Positions 51,423 through 59,180 of a stretch of DNA of 64,000 bases are shown in pieces. The notes beneath the pieces were generated by a model. The model searched no databases, had not been told where the DNA came from, and saw only the letters and a program-made list of their open reading frames with translations. The translations under genes were made by a program, and so were the position numbers. Location of the stretch: the NCBI RefSeq assembly GCF_003347205.1, contig NZ_QQBJ01000006.1, forward strand, positions 124,001 through 188,000, written 5' to 3'. Each line of letters opens with the position of its first letter. The first letter of the stretch is position 1. The DNA is from Mycolicibacterium moriokaense (GTDB lineage Bacteria; Actinomycetota; Actinomycetes; Mycobacteriales; Mycobacteriaceae).

Positions 51423-51744
51423 GCTCCCGGAGGAATTCGCCGACCTCGAGCGGTTCACCGACTGGTGCCTGGCCGACGAGGCGGATCGTTACGAGAAGCG
51501 GTTGTCCTCCACGATGGCCGAGATGCAGGAGTTCTACGACGCCGCGTTCCCTCGCCTTGAGGCGGTGATGGAATACTGCGACGCCAGGTTCCCCCTGGGC
51601 GGAATGCCGGACGACGCAAAGGCTCTCATCCACATGATGCAATCGCTGGTGAATGTGTCGTTCCCGGTCGAGGTGTGGAAGCAGCCCCGAGTGCTCGACA
51701 GCGGCGCCGCCTACATCGAATGCGTCAAGGAGCCGGTGGTCTAG
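51415..51744 (+). CDS. Rieske-associated small protein, copy 3 (unknown family)
   Basis: A 109-residue paralogue of the proteins at 23025 and 27493: EFADLERFTDWCLADEADRY, RLSSTMAEMQEFYDAAF, YCDARFPLGGMPDD and a C-terminal KEPVV. It overlaps the oxygenase gene by eight bases, suggesting a fixed protein ratio. The conserved Trp-Cys pair and the FPL turn are the best candidates for functional residues. No homologous domain of known function was recognised. Confidence 0.86.
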   Translation: MSKLPEEFADLERFTDWCLADEADRYEKRLSSTMAEMQEFYDAAFPRLEAVMEYCDARFPLGGMPDDAKALIHMMQSLVNVSFPVEVWKQPRVLDSGAAYIECVKEPVV

Positions 51745-51746
51745 AC

Positions 51747-52976
51747 GTGTTGGCCCTCAAAGCTGCGGGTCTGCTCGACGTAGACGCCGGCGAGATCGTC
51801 CGGCCCGGCATCGTCCGAATCGAGGACGACAGGATCGTCGGCATCGGCGAGGCCGCCGTCGGCCCGGAAGATGAGGTCATCGATCTGGGCGACGCGATCC
51901 TGCTTCCCGGGCTGATGGACATGGAGGTCAACCTGCTGATGGGTGGCCGGGGTGAAAACCCCGGCCTGTCACAGGTTCAGGATGATCCGCCGACCCGAAT
52001 GCTGCGCGCCGTCGGCAATGCCAGGCGCACGTTACGCGCCGGCTTCACCACCGTGCGCAACCTCGGGTTGTTCGTCAAGACGGGTGGTTACCTGCTCGAC
52101 GTAGCGCTGGGCAAGGCAATCGACGCGGGCTGGATCGAAGGGCCGCGGGTGATCCCCGCGGGCCACGCGATCACGCCGACGGGCGGGCACCTCGACCCGA
52201 CGATGTTCGCCGCGTTCATGCCCGGCGTGCTGGAACTGACCATCGAGGAAGGCATCGCCAACGGCAACGACGAGATCCGCAAGGCGGTGCGCTACCAGAT
52301 CAAGCACGGCGCCCAGTTGATCAAGGTGTGCTGCTCGGGCGGTGTCATGTCGCTGACCGGAGAGGCGGGCGCGCAACACTATTCGGACGAGGAACTCCGA
52401 GTCATCGTCGACGAGGCGCACCGTCGCGGGCTGCGGGTGGCCGCGCACACCCACGGCGCGGAGGCGGTCAAGCATGCGGTGGCATGTGGGATCGACTGTA
52501 TCGAGCACGGCTTCCTGATGGACGACGAGGCGATCAAGATGCTCGTCGACAACGACCGGTTTCTGGTCACCACCCGGCGCCTCGCCGAGGCAATGGATGT
52601 ATCACGGGCGCCGAAGGAGTTGCAGGACAAGGCCGCCGAGATGTTTCCGAAAGCACGCACGTCGATCAAGGCGGCCTACGAAGCAGGCGTGAAGATCGCC
52701 GTCGGCACCGACGCACCCGCTATCCCGCACGGGAAGAACGCCGACGAGCTCGTCACGCTGGTGGACTGGGGGATGCCCGCCCACGCGGTGCTGCGGGCGG
52801 CGACCGTCGTGGCCGCGGACCTGATCAACAAGCCGGATCTCGGCCGTCTCGCCGAGGGCCACCTCGCCGACATCATCGCAGTGCCCGGCGACCCGCTGAC
52901 CGACATTAGCGTTACAAAGAATGTTAGTTTTGTAATGAAGGGCGGTAAGGTCTTCAAACATGACAGTGCCAAATAA
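51747..52976 (+). CDS. Imidazolonepropionase-like amidohydrolase without HxH motif, copy 2
   Basis: A 409-residue paralogue of the protein at 26255. The strand-1 HxH is replaced by Glu60-Val-Asn62 (GLMDMEVNLL), while Lys193, His234, His254 and Asp322 remain. The matching loss in both copies argues against sequencing error. The GTG start lies two bases after the small-protein stop. Codons near the 3' end are unusually AT-rich because an inverted repeat at 52912-52935 is embedded there. Confidence 0.88.
   Translation: MLALKAAGLLDVDAGEIVRPGIVRIEDDRIVGIGEAAVGPEDEVIDLGDAILLPGLMDMEVNLLMGGRGENPGLSQVQDDPPTRMLRAVGNARRTLRAGFTTVRNLGLFVKTGGYLLDVALGKAIDAGWIEGPRVIPAGHAITPTGGHLDPTMFAAFMPGVLELTIEEGIANGNDEIRKAVRYQIKHGAQLIKVCCSGGVMSLTGEAGAQHYSDEELRVIVDEAHRRGLRVAAHTHGAEAVKHAVACGIDCIEHGFLMDDEAIKMLVDNDRFLVTTRRLAEAMDVSRAPKELQDKAAEMFPKARTSIKAAYEAGVKIAVGTDAPAIPHGKNADELVTLVDWGMPAHAVLRAATVVAADLINKPDLGRLAEGHLADIIAVPGDPLTDISVTKNVSFVMKGGKVFKHDSAK
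52912..52935. promoter_or_regulatory. Intragenic inverted repeat TTACAAA-N10-TTTGTAA
   Basis: Perfect seven-base arms inside the last codons of the amidohydrolase gene, 25 bases before the next gene. The surrounding 40 bases use AT-rich codons that are rare here (ATT, GTT, ACA, AAT, AGT, TTT, GTA), as if the DNA element constrains the coding. It is a likely operator for an internal promoter of the SnoaL-ACAD genes. Confidence 0.5.
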
Positions 52977-53406
52977 CGGGTCACGAACTACAGACCTGGT
53001 CGAAATCCAGCAGCTCCTGGCGAAGTACGCCGTCACCATCACGCAGGGCGACATCGAGGGGCTGATCAGTGTCTTCACCCCTGACGGCACCTACAGCGCG
53101 TTCGGCTCCACCTACACGCTGGCCCGCTTCCCGGAACTGGTCGACGCGGCACCCAAGGGGCTCTTCATGACGGGCACCTCGCTGGTGCACCTCGACGAGG
53201 ACGACCCGGACAAAGCGACCGGCACCCAGCCGCTGTGCTTCATCGAGCACTCCAAGCACGACATGCGCATCGGCTACTACAACGACACCTACCTTCGGAC
53301 CGCTGACGGTTGGCGGCTGAAGACCCGTGCCATGACCTTCATCCGGCGCAGCGGCGAACACGACTCCGGCCGTCCGCACGCGATCGGGAGGCCCGAAGCC
53401 GGATGA
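52960..53406 (+). CDS. SnoaL/NTF2-like protein
   Basis: A 148-residue cone-fold protein: EIQQLLAKYAVTITQGDIEGLISVFTPDG is the standard N-terminal helix pair, and YLRTADGWRLKTRAMTFIRR the final strands. The fold includes ketosteroid isomerases, dehydratases, cyclases and the beta subunits of ring-hydroxylating oxygenases, so it might act as an isomerase/dehydratase or pair with the Rieske alpha subunit. It overlaps the amidohydrolase gene by 17 bases and the ACAD gene by four. Confidence 0.85.
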   Translation: MTVPNNGSRTTDLVEIQQLLAKYAVTITQGDIEGLISVFTPDGTYSAFGSTYTLARFPELVDAAPKGLFMTGTSLVHLDEDDPDKATGTQPLCFIEHSKHDMRIGYYNDTYLRTADGWRLKTRAMTFIRRSGEHDSGRPHAIGRPEAG

Positions 53407-54539
53407 CCGACCTGTCCGACCCGCTTTTCGACCCCGCCGCATTTCGCGCGGCGCTGCTGGAGTGGCTCGACGAGAACGACCTGACACCCCCCGACGGCGA
53501 CCACTCCCTTGACGCGCACCAGCGGCAGCACCTGCGGGCGCTGAAGGCGTTGTACGACGCGGGCTGGATGCGTTACGGCTGGCCGGAGTCGGCAGGCGGG
53601 TTGGGCGGCCCGGACATCCTGCGCGCGATCGTCGGCGAGGAGATCGTCGGCCGCGGAATCGACCATCCCGGACCGTATTCCATGCTCGACGTGCTGACCC
53701 CGACGATGATCGACTACGCGCGGCCCGAACTTGCCGCCGAGATGGTGCCGAGGCTGCTGTCGGGCCAGGAGTCGTGGTGTCAGGGGTTCTCCGAACCCGG
53801 TTCCGGCAGCGACCTGGCGTCGCTGACCACACGCGCCGTGCAGACCGGCGACACCTGGGTGGTCAACGGGCAGAAGGTGTGGACCAGTTTCGCGCAGTAC
53901 GCGGCGCGGTGCGTGCTGCTGACCCGGACCGGCGGGCCGGACACCCCCAACCACGAGGCCATCACGGCGTTCTTCGTCGACCTGGACTCCCCCGGCGTCA
54001 CCGTGCGTCCGCTGCGGACGATGCACGACGTCGACGAGTTCTGCGAGGTGTACTTCGACGACGTCGAGGTGCCGACCGACCGGATGCTCGGCAACCCCGG
54101 CGACGGCTGGCGGCTGGCGATGGACCTGCTGCCGTATGAACGGTCCACGTGCTTCTGGCAGCGCATCGCCTATCTGTACGCCCGCTTCGACGCGCTCGTC
54201 GGCGAGGTGAAAGCGCAGGGCCAGGCGATCGATTCGGACATGGGCGAGGCGTACCTGGCCCTGCACACGCTGCGTTGTCGATCCCGCGCGACGCAGCACC
54301 GGCTCGGCGAGGGACAGAAGCTGGGCCCGGACACGTCGATCGACAAGGTGCTGCTGGCCGGCGCCGAACAGCGCCTCTACGACACCGCGCGCGACTTGCT
54401 GCCCGGCGTCATCGAACTCGACGACACCCCGTGGCGCACCGAGTACCTCTACTCGCGGGCGGCCTCCATTTACGGCGGCACTGCCGAGGTGCAACGCAAC
54501 ATAATCGCCCGTCGGCTGCTGGATCTCGGGAAGGAGTGA
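53403..54539 (+). CDS. Acyl-CoA dehydrogenase, large partner of a pair
   Basis: A 378-residue ACAD: QGFSEPGSGSDLASL loop, VNGQKVWTSFAQYAA, and the C-terminal IYGGTAEVQRNIIARRLL. It lacks a clear partner-independent feature and is followed two bases later by a shorter ACAD gene, as at 6305/7464, so a heteromeric enzyme is likely. ATGA overlap with the SnoaL gene. Sterol and other polycyclic CoA esters are known substrates of such pairs in related bacteria. Confidence 0.92.
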   Translation: MTDLSDPLFDPAAFRAALLEWLDENDLTPPDGDHSLDAHQRQHLRALKALYDAGWMRYGWPESAGGLGGPDILRAIVGEEIVGRGIDHPGPYSMLDVLTPTMIDYARPELAAEMVPRLLSGQESWCQGFSEPGSGSDLASLTTRAVQTGDTWVVNGQKVWTSFAQYAARCVLLTRTGGPDTPNHEAITAFFVDLDSPGVTVRPLRTMHDVDEFCEVYFDDVEVPTDRMLGNPGDGWRLAMDLLPYERSTCFWQRIAYLYARFDALVGEVKAQGQAIDSDMGEAYLALHTLRCRSRATQHRLGEGQKLGPDTSIDKVLLAGAEQRLYDTARDLLPGVIELDDTPWRTEYLYSRAASIYGGTAEVQRNIIARRLLDLGKE

Positions 54540-54541
54540 TC

Positions 54542-55339
54542 GTGGCTGGAGAATCCGAACTCGACCTTCTCGAAGACGGACTGCGCAAGACCATGCTGTC
54601 GAAGTCCGGGCCCGACCTGGACGCGGCGCTGAACGACCTCGGCTGGTCCGAGATGCTGGCCGACATGGCGGACGTGGCGGTTCCGCTGGTGTTTCGGCTG
54701 CTGGGCGAAACAGGTTCGCACGCCTCGGTTCTGGTCGACGTGGTGTTGCACGCGACGGGCAACGAGATCGGCGGCACGGTGGAACTGCCCTTGCCGTATG
54801 CCGGCAACACGTGGGTGGTGTGGGATCGCACCGATGGCGCCGGCACGGCTCTGGGCGGGTTGCCGCTGCGCCGCGAGGAGGAGGGCTATCCGATCCGGGT
54901 GGCCGAAGCCCGTGTGGCAGTGGGCTGGTGGCTGGTCGGGTCGGCGCGCGCGATGCTGCGCCTTGCCCGTCAACATGCGTTGGACCGCAAGCAGTTCGGT
55001 GAGCCCATCGCGTCGTTCCAGGCGGTGCGGCACCGGCTCGCCGAGACGCTGGTGGCCGTCGAGGGCGCCGAGGCGACGCTGACGCTGCCTGGCGAGGACA
55101 ACCCCGACCTGACCGCGCTGCTGGCCAAGGCCGCCGCGGGAAAGGCCGCGCTGACCGCCGCCAAACACTGTCAACAGGTCCTCGGCGGCATCGGCTTCAC
55201 CGCCGAACACGATCTGCAGCACCACGTGAAACGGGTGCTGGTGCTCGACGGGTTGTTGGGCAGCTCCAGGGAACTCACCCGCAAGGCCGGCGCCGGACTG
55301 CGCGCCCGCGGCTCAGCGCCCCGCCTCGCCCAGCTGTAG
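54542..55339 (+). CDS. Acyl-CoA dehydrogenase, short partner
   Basis: A 265-residue ACAD-fold protein, much shorter than usual. The C-terminal helical domain is recognisable (HALDRKQFGEPIASFQAVRH and CQQVLGGIGFTAEHDLQHH), but most of the N-terminal and barrel region is reduced and the TEPxxGSD loop is missing. This is typical of the non-flavin-binding or half-site partner of alpha2beta2 ACADs. GTG start two bases after the large subunit stop; it is the last gene of the module and is followed by a palindromic repeat. Confidence 0.87.
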   Translation: MAGESELDLLEDGLRKTMLSKSGPDLDAALNDLGWSEMLADMADVAVPLVFRLLGETGSHASVLVDVVLHATGNEIGGTVELPLPYAGNTWVVWDRTDGAGTALGGLPLRREEEGYPIRVAEARVAVGWWLVGSARAMLRLARQHALDRKQFGEPIASFQAVRHRLAETLVAVEGAEATLTLPGEDNPDLTALLAKAAAGKAALTAAKHCQQVLGGIGFTAEHDLQHHVKRVLVLDGLLGSSRELTRKAGAGLRARGSAPRLAQL

Positions 55340-55377
55340 GGGTCACCCAGCACCGCGTGGGCCCACACGCAGTAGGG

Positions 55378-55433
55378 GACGTGCGTGTTTGCACACGACA
55401 CACCGACAACAGGTGGCATTCTGTGCACGCTCG
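55378..55433. repeat. Palindromic intergenic repeat, copy 2
   Basis: Second copy of the element at 20083-20140, sharing GTGCGTGTTTGCACACGACA and the block GGCATT-TGTGCACGCTCG. The middle differs. It sits between two converging genes, as does copy 1, so it may act as a terminator-like hairpin or be a small non-autonomous mobile repeat. Confidence 0.6.
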
Positions 55434-55455
55434 CGGTGCACGGTGACCCGCAGGG

Positions 55456-56238
55456 CTACTGGATGTTGGCTTTCATCTCGTCGAGGTTGACCAGCACCGG
55501 CCACCCGCCGACGCTGAGCGCGTTGCCGTGACCCGTCTGATGGACGTCGAACACCGACTGGATCGCCGCGTAGAAGCCCTGGACGTCCAGCGTCTGGTTG
55601 ACCGCGCGCTTGGCCTGGCGCAGCGCGAACGGCGGCATCTTGGCGATCTGCTCGGCCAGCGCCCTGGTCTCGGCGTCCAGCTGGTCGCGCGGCACCACCT
55701 TGTTCACCATGCCGGTCGCGGCCACCTCGTCGGCGGTCATCGCCCGCCCGGTGAACAGGATCTCCTTGGCTTTACGCGGTCCCAACTCCCATGTGTGGCC
55801 GTGATATTCGACTCCGCCGATGCCCATCAGCACCACCGGGTCGGAAAACTGGGCGTCGTCGGCCGCGACGATCAGGTCGCACGGCCAGCACAACAGAAGG
55901 CCACCGGAGATGCAGCGGCCCTGCACCGCGGCGATCGACGGCTTCGGGACGTTGCGCCACCGTAGCGTGTACTCCAGGTACCGCTTGGCCTCGTGCTGGA
56001 TGATGAACTCGAGGGTGATCTTGTCCGGCACGGGCCCGCCGCCGCGCAGGTCGTGGCCCGCCGAGAAGTGTTTCCCGTTGGCCCGCAACACGATCACGCT
56101 GACCTCGTGGTCCTCGGCGGCGCGGGTCCACGCCGCATCGAGTTCGTCGAGCAGTTCCGGGTTCTGGGCGTTGGCCGCCTCCGGCCGATTGAGCGTGATG
56201 GTTGCGATGCGGTCGCTGACCTCGTAGTCGATGTACAC
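55456..56238 (-). CDS. Crotonase / enoyl-CoA hydratase family protein
   Basis: A 260-residue crotonase-fold protein: GKHFSAGHDLRG and QGRCISGGLLLCWPCDLI are the oxyanion-hole strands. Both catalytic Glu positions of rat hydratase are changed (SGGLL and DPV), as in the crotonase at 5532. The region VVLMGIGGVEYHGHTWELG is unusual and His-rich. It may be an isomerase, decarboxylase or hydrolase. It starts with GTG, 22 bases after the upstream ACAD gene, and is probably in its operon. Confidence 0.88.
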   Translation of the reverse strand: MYIDYEVSDRIATITLNRPEAANAQNPELLDELDAAWTRAAEDHEVSVIVLRANGKHFSAGHDLRGGGPVPDKITLEFIIQHEAKRYLEYTLRWRNVPKPSIAAVQGRCISGGLLLCWPCDLIVAADDAQFSDPVVLMGIGGVEYHGHTWELGPRKAKEILFTGRAMTADEVAATGMVNKVVPRDQLDAETRALAEQIAKMPPFALRQAKRAVNQTLDVQGFYAAIQSVFDVHQTGHGNALSVGGWPVLVNLDEMKANIQ

Positions 56239-56259
56239 GTGAATCCTTCTGATCGCGGA

Positions 56260-57435
56260 CTAGTTGCGGGGCAACCCGAGCAGGCGCTGGGCGATGATGT
56301 TGCGCTGGATTTCGGAGGTGCCGCCGGCGATCGTGCCGCCGAAGGATCTGATGTAGCGCTCGAACCAGCCGGCCCGATACAGGTCGAGGTGAAACGCCGA
56401 GTACGGGCCGGACACGGCCGGGTGCGCCAGCCCGTCGGGCCCCGCGGCCGCCAGCGCGTACTCCGACGCCGCCTGTGAGGCTTCGGACCCGAACAGCTTC
56501 AGCACCGACAGCGCCCCGGCGTCCTCGTCCCCACGCGCGGCCCTCGCCAGCGCCATCGAGCCGAGCAGCCGCAGCGCCTGGTTGTCCATCACCAGCCTGG
56601 CGTAGCCGTCGCGGTCCAGTCCGGTCCGGCAGGGGAAGTCTTCGACGAACTCCTGCAACCGGTCGGCATAGCTGAGCCACAACATGTTTCGCTCGTGACC
56701 CAGCGAGCCGTTGGCGACCCGCCAGCCTTCGTTGAGCGGACCGACGAGGTTCTCCGCGGGCACCCGCGCGTCGTTGAAGAACACCTCGTTGAAGTCCAGG
56801 TCGTTCTGGTCACACGCCGAGGCGAACGGTCGCCGCACCACGCCGGGGAGATCGGTGGGGATGATCAGCGCGCTGATGCCCTTGTGTCGAGGGGCGTCCG
56901 GATCGGTCCGCACGAAGGCCAGCAACACGTCTGCGTCGTGCGCGCCGGACGTCCACACCTTCTGCCCGTTGACCACGAAGCAGTCGCCGTCACGGACCGC
57001 CCGGGTGCGTAGGGACGCCAGATCCGAGCCCGCCCCGGGTTCGCTCATCCCCAGCGACGCGGTGATCTCGGCCCGCAGAATCGGCACGGCCCACTTCTGC
57101 TGCTGCTCGCCGGTGCCATAGGAGATCAGCGACGCGGCAATAATGCCGACGCCCTGGGGGTTGTAGGTCTGGTAGACCCGTCGTCGAGAGAGTTCCAGTT
57201 GGTAGGCGTATTGCTGCAGGATCGTCGCGTTGCGCCCGCCGAATTCGGGCGGGTTGCCCGGCACCAGCCAGCCGTTGTCGAACATCAGCCGCTGCCAGCG
57301 ACGTGCCCAGTCCGGGACGTGACTGCTCGACCACGACCGATCCAGCGCTTCGGCCTCGGGCGGCAAATTCGCATCGAGGAAGGCGACGAACTCGGCACGG
57401 AACGCCTCGACGTCGGCATCAAATGTCAGCTGCAC
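56260..57435 (-). CDS. Acyl-CoA dehydrogenase
   Basis: A 391-residue ACAD, third member of the sub-type also found at 6305 and 32713: MQLTFDADVEAFRAEF start, LGMSEPGAGSDLAS, VNGQKVWTSGAHDAD, and a GTIAGGTSEIQRNIIAQ end. It heads a two-gene unit with the crotonase. A perfect 19-base palindrome (ATGAGAATA-G-TATTCTCAT) lies 52 bases upstream, between it and the TetR gene, so direct repression by that TetR is likely. Confidence 0.93.
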   Translation of the reverse strand: MQLTFDADVEAFRAEFVAFLDANLPPEAEALDRSWSSSHVPDWARRWQRLMFDNGWLVPGNPPEFGGRNATILQQYAYQLELSRRRVYQTYNPQGVGIIAASLISYGTGEQQQKWAVPILRAEITASLGMSEPGAGSDLASLRTRAVRDGDCFVVNGQKVWTSGAHDADVLLAFVRTDPDAPRHKGISALIIPTDLPGVVRRPFASACDQNDLDFNEVFFNDARVPAENLVGPLNEGWRVANGSLGHERNMLWLSYADRLQEFVEDFPCRTGLDRDGYARLVMDNQALRLLGSMALARAARGDEDAGALSVLKLFGSEASQAASEYALAAAGPDGLAHPAVSGPYSAFHLDLYRAGWFERYIRSFGGTIAGGTSEIQRNIIAQRLLGLPRN

Positions 57436-57486
57436 AGGGCTCCCGGCCGGTCTGCAAAATTTGGAAGGACTTCCATCCTCAACTGG

Positions 57487-57505
57487 ATGAGAATAGTATT
57501 CTCAT
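57487..57505. promoter_or_regulatory. Perfect palindromic operator (site 5) between ACAD and TetR
   Basis: ATGAGAATA-G-TATTCTCAT: nine-base arms around one base, the most symmetrical of the GAGAAY-N3-ATTCTC sites in the window. It lies in the divergent region between an ACAD operon and a TetR gene, the standard place for the regulator's own operator. Confidence 0.75.
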
Positions 57506-57625
57506 AGTGAGAAAGTTACAATCTCCGACACGTTGGCCGCGAGGGGGTCGAGGACCGCAATGGCAAGGCGTTCTCCGGTACAGTCAGTTCATGTTCTCAC
57601 CAATCGGCACGGTTCCGAGCCGCCG

Positions 57626-58279
57626 GTGACAAGTCCCAGCGAAGAGCCCGCCTGGAAGCAGCGCGCGGTCGAACGGTCGATCAAGACAGCGAAGCTCCGG
57701 GCTGCCCAGCGGGTGCAGCGCTTCCTGGACGCCGCCCAGGCCATCATCATCGAAAAGGGCAGCACGGATTTCACCGTCCAAGAGGTCGTCGACCGCTCCC
57801 GGCAGTCGCTGCGAAGCTTCTACCTGCAGTTCGATGGCAAGCACGAGCTCCTGCTGGCGCTGTTCGAGGACGCGCTGAGCCGCTCCGCCGACCAGATCCG
57901 CGCCGCGACCGCCAGCCACGACGATCCGATGGGACGGCTGAAGGTCGCGATCCAGCTGTTGTTCGAGACCTCGCGGCCGGATCCGACGGCCAAGCGCCCG
58001 CTGTTCACCGACTTCGCGCCACGGCTGCTCGTGTCGCATCCTTCCGAGGTCAAGGTCGCGCATGCACCGCTGCTTGCCCTGCTCACGGAGCTGATGGAGG
58101 ACGCCGCGGCCGCAGGCATGCTGCGCGCAGGCATCAACCCCAGGCGGATGGCCGCGATGACCATGCAGACGGTGATGTTCAACGCCGCGCAGTCCACTGG
58201 CGACGAGGAGGACGAGGCCGGCCACCCGATCTCGGCCGACGAAGTGTGGGATTTCTGCTCGCAAGGCTTCGCCGCCTAG
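57626..58279 (+). CDS. TetR-family regulator, candidate master repressor of GAGAAY sites
   Basis: About 217 residues. RAAQRVQRFLDAAQAIIIEKGSTDF and VQEVVDRSRQSLRSFYLQF form a divergent TetR helix-turn-helix, with KHELLLALFEDAL after it. The start is uncertain: GTG at 57626 is chosen, and an ATG at 57559 is in frame. It is flanked by two copies of the shared operator (57487-57505 and 58282-58296), which is the best case for it binding that element. Its stop is three bases before the second copy, so the thioesterase downstream is probably a direct target. Confidence 0.88.
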   Translation: MTSPSEEPAWKQRAVERSIKTAKLRAAQRVQRFLDAAQAIIIEKGSTDFTVQEVVDRSRQSLRSFYLQFDGKHELLLALFEDALSRSADQIRAATASHDDPMGRLKVAIQLLFETSRPDPTAKRPLFTDFAPRLLVSHPSEVKVAHAPLLALLTELMEDAAAAGMLRAGINPRRMAAMTMQTVMFNAAQSTGDEEDEAGHPISADEVWDFCSQGFAA

Positions 58280-58281
58280 CC

Positions 58282-58321
58282 GAGAACCCCATTCTCGTCG
58301 CCGAAGAACTCGGCTTACAAT
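58282..58321 (+). promoter_or_regulatory. Operator (site 6) and leaderless thioesterase promoter
   Basis: GAGAAC-CCC-ATTCTC (58282-58296) overlaps a candidate -35 TTCTCG, with -10 TACAAT at 58316-58321 after an 18-base spacer. The GTG start follows seven bases later, so the transcript should be leaderless. A bound repressor would cover the -35. Confidence 0.7.
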
Positions 58322-58328
58322 CGCGGTC

Positions 58329-59180
58329 GTGCCCGACCTGTGGACCGACCTGCTGGAGTGCCTCGAGCTATCCGCCGCGTCACCCGACGACCCGGGCGCG
58401 GCAACCGGGTCGACGGTCTTCGAGGGTCGCAATCAGCAACTCGACTACCACCGGGTGTTCGGCGGGCAATTGCTCGGCCAGCTCATCGAGGCCGCCCGAA
58501 AGATGTGCCCCGACAAGTCGATCAAATCGCTGCACACCGTGTTCGCCCGCGAGGGCCGCGCCGCCGACCCGGTCACCTTCGAGGCGATCCGCCACCACGA
58601 GGGACGCTCGTTCGCGACCCTGACGATCACGGCCCGCCAGAAATCCGTCGACGAGAACGGGCGCCGAACCGACCGGGTGCTGGCCACTGGCTCGATCTGC
58701 ATGCACGTTCTGGAGGACGGCCCCGAACATCAGGCCGTCGACGACGTCGCCGCATTGCTCGGCCCCGAACACGGCGTCGCGCTCGACCTCATCCCGTGGG
58801 AGACGCGGGCCGTCGACGATCTCAGCGTCACCGACACGGGCCCGCCCCGATTCGAGTTCTGGATGCGCACACCCGAAGTCGATCCATCGCTGGCCCCGGC
58901 GCTGGCGGCGTACGCCACCGACCTGACCCTCATCGGCACTGCGCTGCGACCGATGGACGGGTTGGGCCAGCGCGGCAATGGCACGCAGTTCACCTCGGCC
59001 GTGACGTCGCACACCCTGTGGTTTCAGCGGCCGTTCCGAACCGACGACTGGTTGCTGTTGCGCCAGCACAGCCCATTGCTCGCGCACGGCCGCCGCTTCG
59101 GCCGAGGCGATGTGCTGACCGAGAGCGGCGCGCTCGTCGCGTCCTACGCGCAGGAGGCCCTTCTCAGGGTCGCGACGTAG
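58329..59180 (+). CDS. Acyl-CoA thioesterase II (TesB-like)
   Basis: A 283-residue double-hotdog thioesterase. The N-terminal hotdog has YHRVFGGQLLGQLIEAA and LHTVFAREGR; the C-terminal one has HTLWFQRPFRTDDWLLLRQ and GRGDVLTESGALVASYAQE, as in TesB/ACOT8. It hydrolyses acyl-CoA to free acid and CoA, perhaps relieving CoA sequestration when the pathway stalls. The GTG start is placed by a leaderless promoter overlapping a shared operator. The next gene is 160 bases away. Confidence 0.92.
   Translation: MPDLWTDLLECLELSAASPDDPGAATGSTVFEGRNQQLDYHRVFGGQLLGQLIEAARKMCPDKSIKSLHTVFAREGRAADPVTFEAIRHHEGRSFATLTITARQKSVDENGRRTDRVLATGSICMHVLEDGPEHQAVDDVAALLGPEHGVALDLIPWETRAVDDLSVTDTGPPRFEFWMRTPEVDPSLAPALAAYATDLTLIGTALRPMDGLGQRGNGTQFTSAVTSHTLWFQRPFRTDDWLLLRQHSPLLAHGRRFGRGDVLTESGALVASYAQEALLRVAT

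Noticed and set aside
8508-58296. GAGAAY sites as KstR or KstR2 cholesterol-regulon motifs
   Set aside because: Those motifs centre on AAC-N2-GTT or CAAG-N2-CTTG; arm sequence and spacing here differ.
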